Shown here piece after piece: positions 3,707 through 5,785 of a stretch of DNA of 5,785 nt (position 1 is the first letter of the stretch; each line of letters opens with the position of its first letter). The translations under genes and the position numbers were made by a program. The notes under the pieces are model-generated. The model was not told where the DNA came from. It worked only from the letters and a program-made list of their open reading frames with translations, and did not search any database. Source of the DNA: Candidatus Krumholzibacteriia bacterium (GTDB lineage: Bacteria > Krumholzibacteriota > Krumholzibacteriia > LZORAL124-64-63); assembly GCA_030632925.1 (NCBI GenBank), contig DAOVTU010000230.1:1-5785 (forward strand), read 5' to 3'.

Positions 3707-5785
3707 CGCGTGGATCATCCTGATCGCCCTGCTGATGATGCCGCTTGCCGGCACAGCCACTGAACAAGCGGAGCCTGAGAAATCTGATCCTCCAGCGGAT
3801 CGTCCGACTGGTCGTCCAACTGATCGTCCAACTGATCGTCCAACCATCGGCCTGGTCCTCGGCGGCGGTGGCGCCCGTGGCGCAGCTCACATCGGCGTGC
3901 TGCAAGTGCTCATGGAAATGAACGTGCCCATCGACTATGTGGCGGGCACCAGCATGGGCTCGGTCATTGGCGCGCTGCACTGTGTTGGCATGTCACCCGA
4001 TGAGATCCAGGCCACCATCGAAGAAGTGGACTGGGACGACCTGTTCAACGACCGCCCCGAACGCACCCAACGCATCTACCGCCGCAAGCAGGACGACACC
4101 GCGGCCTTTCTGCCTCTGGAGTGGGGTTGGAAAAAGCGCATCGTGCTGCCCTCTGGTGCCATCTCGGGCCAGAAGCTGAGCTTTGCCTTCCGCGCGCCCG
4201 ACCTGTACCTGCAAGGGCACGAGGGTTTCGACAACCTGAGCACGCCGTTCCGCGCCGTAACCACTGACCTGCAGACCGGCCAGATGTTTGTCCCCGAAGG
4301 CGGCAACCTGATGAAGGCCGTGCGGGCCAGCATGAGCATCCCCGGCGTTTTTCCGCCGGTGGACTGGGAGGGACGCCTATTGGTGGATGGCTATCTGGCG
4401 CGCAACCTGCCCGTCGATGTGGTCAAGGCCATGGGCGCCGACATCGTCATCGCCGTGGACGTGGGCGCCTTGCCGGAGGAAACCCATCCGGACAAATTGC
4501 ACACCATCGGCGGCATCAACGAGCAGAAGGGCTACATCGGCGCCCGCCAGAACGTGGACCCGATGGTGGCCATGGCCGACATCGTGATCCAACCGGACCT
4601 GACCGGCATTTCGACGCGCGATTTCAAGCGCGCCGCCGAGACCATCGCTCCCGGCCGGGAGGCCGCCCTGGCGGTGGCCTTGCAACTGCGCGAACTGTCG
4701 CTGGGCCAGGAAGAATACATCGCCCACCTGCGGCGCCACAAGCCGGCCGAACACCCGCCCCTGATCATCAGCAGCATTGAACTGAACAACAAATCCGTTG
4801 CCAAGGATGACGCCATCCTGGACAACATCAAGCAATCGCTGGGTCAGGTATTGGACCTGGATCAGTTGAAATTTGATCTGGCCGCCATTTTCGATTTTGG
4901 CGTGTTCGAGTTGATCGATTTCCACCTGCGGCCCGCAGGGGACACCTACGTCCTGGTCATCGTGGCGATCCCCAAACACTACGCCCCCAATATCCTGAAC
5001 TTCGGCATCTCCTACGCCGGTGGCGATGGCGGCAAGTCCGACTTCAGTTTCCGGATGCGCTGGACCCGCAACGAAATGAATGCCTACGGCGGCGAATTGC
5101 GCAGTGATGTCCAATTGGGCATGCTCACGGGGCTCTCCAGTGAATTCTACCAACCGCTCGGGCCGCGTCGGGTCCCTTTCTTTGCCGTCAAGGGAGGCTA
5201 CAGTTATGGCCTTCACCCTTGGTATTTCAACCTCAGGCAGTGGGGCGAATATCGGGTCAAAAAGATCGAAGTGCAGCCGGATCTGGGCCTGCGCATCGCA
5301 CACTATGGAGAAGTGCGGGCAGGATTTTTATACGGCCACCTCGAAGCCAGCGACCGCACCGGTTTGAGCCTGGCCGAATTCAACGGCCCCCGCGGTGGCT
5401 ACACAGCCTCACTCAGCTTCGACATGCTGGACCTGCCGGTTCTGCCGCGCAGCGGTTGGAAGGCCCAGGCCAAGTACTACAAGGCCGACTCCGGTTTTGG
5501 ATCCGGCCTGGATTACCATCGGCTGAGTGGCGCTGCCGGCCTCGCCCACACCTTTGGTAAGAACACCCTGCACATGTCCCTCAAGGGCGGCACCGATTTT
5601 CATTCGGGCATGCCCCAGTTCGACCTCTTCACCCTCGGGGGGCTGAGCCGATTGTCAGGTTTTCAGGAAGATCAATTGCGCGGTGAGGTTTTTGGCCTGG
5701 GCAAGCTGGCCTGGTACCGGAAAATTGCGGGCGCCACCAGCCCCTACGCCACTTCGTGGTTCATCGCCGCCCAGTTCGAAACGGG
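3684..5785 (+). CDS. PlpD-like patatin phospholipase autotransporter (type Vd), C terminus cut off
   Basis: This is a secreted lipase fused to its own outer-membrane barrel; 700 residues are visible. Residues 1-25 are a Sec signal peptide (W-I-I-L-I-A-L-L-M-M-P-L-A-G-T-A). Residues 26-54 are a polar linker with R-P-T-D repeats. The patatin domain spans about 55-255, with oxyanion loop G-G-G-G-A-R-G (60-66), nucleophile elbow G-T-S-M-G with Ser90, and catalytic-dyad Asp235 in V-D-G-Y. The related segment S-M-S-I-P-G-V-F-P-P-V is also present. After a helical linker, about 359-432 resembles a POTRA domain (I-S-S-I-E-L-N-N through the F-D-F-G-V-F-E segment). From about 433 on there are alternating, aromatic-rich barrel strands, with the Omp85-type signature L-G-G-L-S-R-L-S-G-F at 651-660. 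PlpD of Pseudomonas aeruginosa is about 730 residues, so only the last strands are missing. The third Asp-motif residue is Tyr where Gly or Ala is usual. It follows plsC in one operon. Confidence 0.9.
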   Translation, partial: MKSHPRFSAWIILIALLMMPLAGTATEQAEPEKSDPPADRPTGRPTDRPTDRPTIGLVLGGGGARGAAHIGVLQVLMEMNVPIDYVAGTSMGSVIGALHCVGMSPDEIQATIEEVDWDDLFNDRPERTQRIYRRKQDDTAAFLPLEWGWKKRIVLPSGAISGQKLSFAFRAPDLYLQGHEGFDNLSTPFRAVTTDLQTGQMFVPEGGNLMKAVRASMSIPGVFPPVDWEGRLLVDGYLARNLPVDVVKAMGADIVIAVDVGALPEETHPDKLHTIGGINEQKGYIGARQNVDPMVAMADIVIQPDLTGISTRDFKRAAETIAPGREAALAVALQLRELSLGQEEYIAHLRRHKPAEHPPLIISSIELNNKSVAKDDAILDNIKQSLGQVLDLDQLKFDLAAIFDFGVFELIDFHLRPAGDTYVLVIVAIPKHYAPNILNFGISYAGGDGGKSDFSFRMRWTRNEMNAYGGELRSDVQLGMLTGLSSEFYQPLGPRRVPFFAVKGGYSYGLHPWYFNLRQWGEYRVKKIEVQPDLGLRIAHYGEVRAGFLYGHLEASDRTGLSLAEFNGPRGGYTASLSFDMLDLPVLPRSGWKAQAKYYKADSGFGSGLDYHRLSGAAGLAHTFGKNTLHMSLKGGTDFHSGMPQFDLFTLGGLSRLSGFQEDQLRGEVFGLGKLAWYRKIAGATSPYATSWFIAAQFET
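3798..3845 (+). repeat. Four tandem 12-bp units in the patatin linker
   Basis: Units are at 3798-3809 (GATCGTCCGACT), 3810-3821 (GGTCGTCCAACT), 3822-3833 (GATCGTCCAACT) and 3834-3845 (GATCGTCCAACC). They encode D-R-P-T, G-R-P-T, D-R-P-T and D-R-P-T at residues 39-54, between the signal peptide and the patatin domain. Single-base differences between units suggest recent expansion. Copy number can change without shifting frame. Confidence 0.92.

Noticed and set aside
3008..3847. Minus-strand open frame of 279 codons with a G-R-S-V repeat start
   Set aside because: It lies antisense to plsC and its repetitive N terminus is the reverse reading of the patatin linker repeats. No ribosome site or family signal is seen.
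4377..5303. Long minus-strand open frame (308 codons) opposite the patatin gene
   Set aside because: It is an antisense shadow of a GC-rich coding region; its translation has no recognisable domain, while the plus strand carries clear patatin, POTRA and barrel motifs.
1..5785. CRISPR array, tRNA, rRNA, insertion sequence or attachment site
   Set aside because: I saw no spaced direct repeats, RNA-gene landmarks, transposase motifs or terminal inverted repeats. The only tandem repeats are the two short in-frame sets.

Overview
The window is GC-rich in its genes and codes for a Gram-negative (two-membrane) bacterium. The diderm evidence is the last gene, which has a signal peptide, a patatin lipase domain, a POTRA-like segment and an outer-membrane beta-barrel. 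Shine-Dalgarno sites, a classical rho-independent terminator and a Fur-type motif fit a proteobacterium or a related diderm phylum. The small clostridial-type 2[4Fe-4S] ferredoxin suggests at least partly anaerobic metabolism. I cannot name a genus. The acyltransferase looks like the proteobacterial PlsC type, but this is recall, not a search.

Layout: (1) 1-322, minus strand, the N-terminal part of a two-helix potassium channel that leaves the window before its regulatory domain. (2) 323-508, a divergent intergenic region with a short dyad. (3) 509-2500, plus strand, a tight three-gene operon: a secreted DUF1573 protein with a Cys-Gly-Cys motif, a membrane-anchored rhodanese-fold protein with no cysteine at all, and a four-helix MauE/DoxX-type membrane protein with another Cys-Gly-Cys motif. 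Junctions are 1 nt apart and a 4-nt ATGA overlap. (4) 2501-2664, an AT-rich control region with a Fur-like box, a consensus -35 element and a 14-bp perfect palindrome. (5) 2665-2844, the ferredoxin, followed by a strong terminator at 2872-2904. (6) 2993 to the right edge, a PlsC-type acyltransferase whose 3' end overlaps the start of a PlpD-like (type Vd) patatin autotransporter, which lacks only its C-terminal end.

How they may work together: the three-gene cassette looks like an envelope redox or thiol module, with two CGC proteins flanking a rhodanese that cannot do sulfurtransfer by the normal mechanism. The acyltransferase/patatin pair joins phospholipid synthesis at the inner membrane to a secreted or surface phospholipase. 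The ferredoxin is a separate transcription unit that appears to be iron-regulated. The most unusual points are the cysteine-free rhodanese within a CGC-rich cassette, the Fur-like box before the ferredoxin, the short in-frame tandem repeats in two envelope proteins, and non-standard residues in the potassium filter and the patatin Asp motif.
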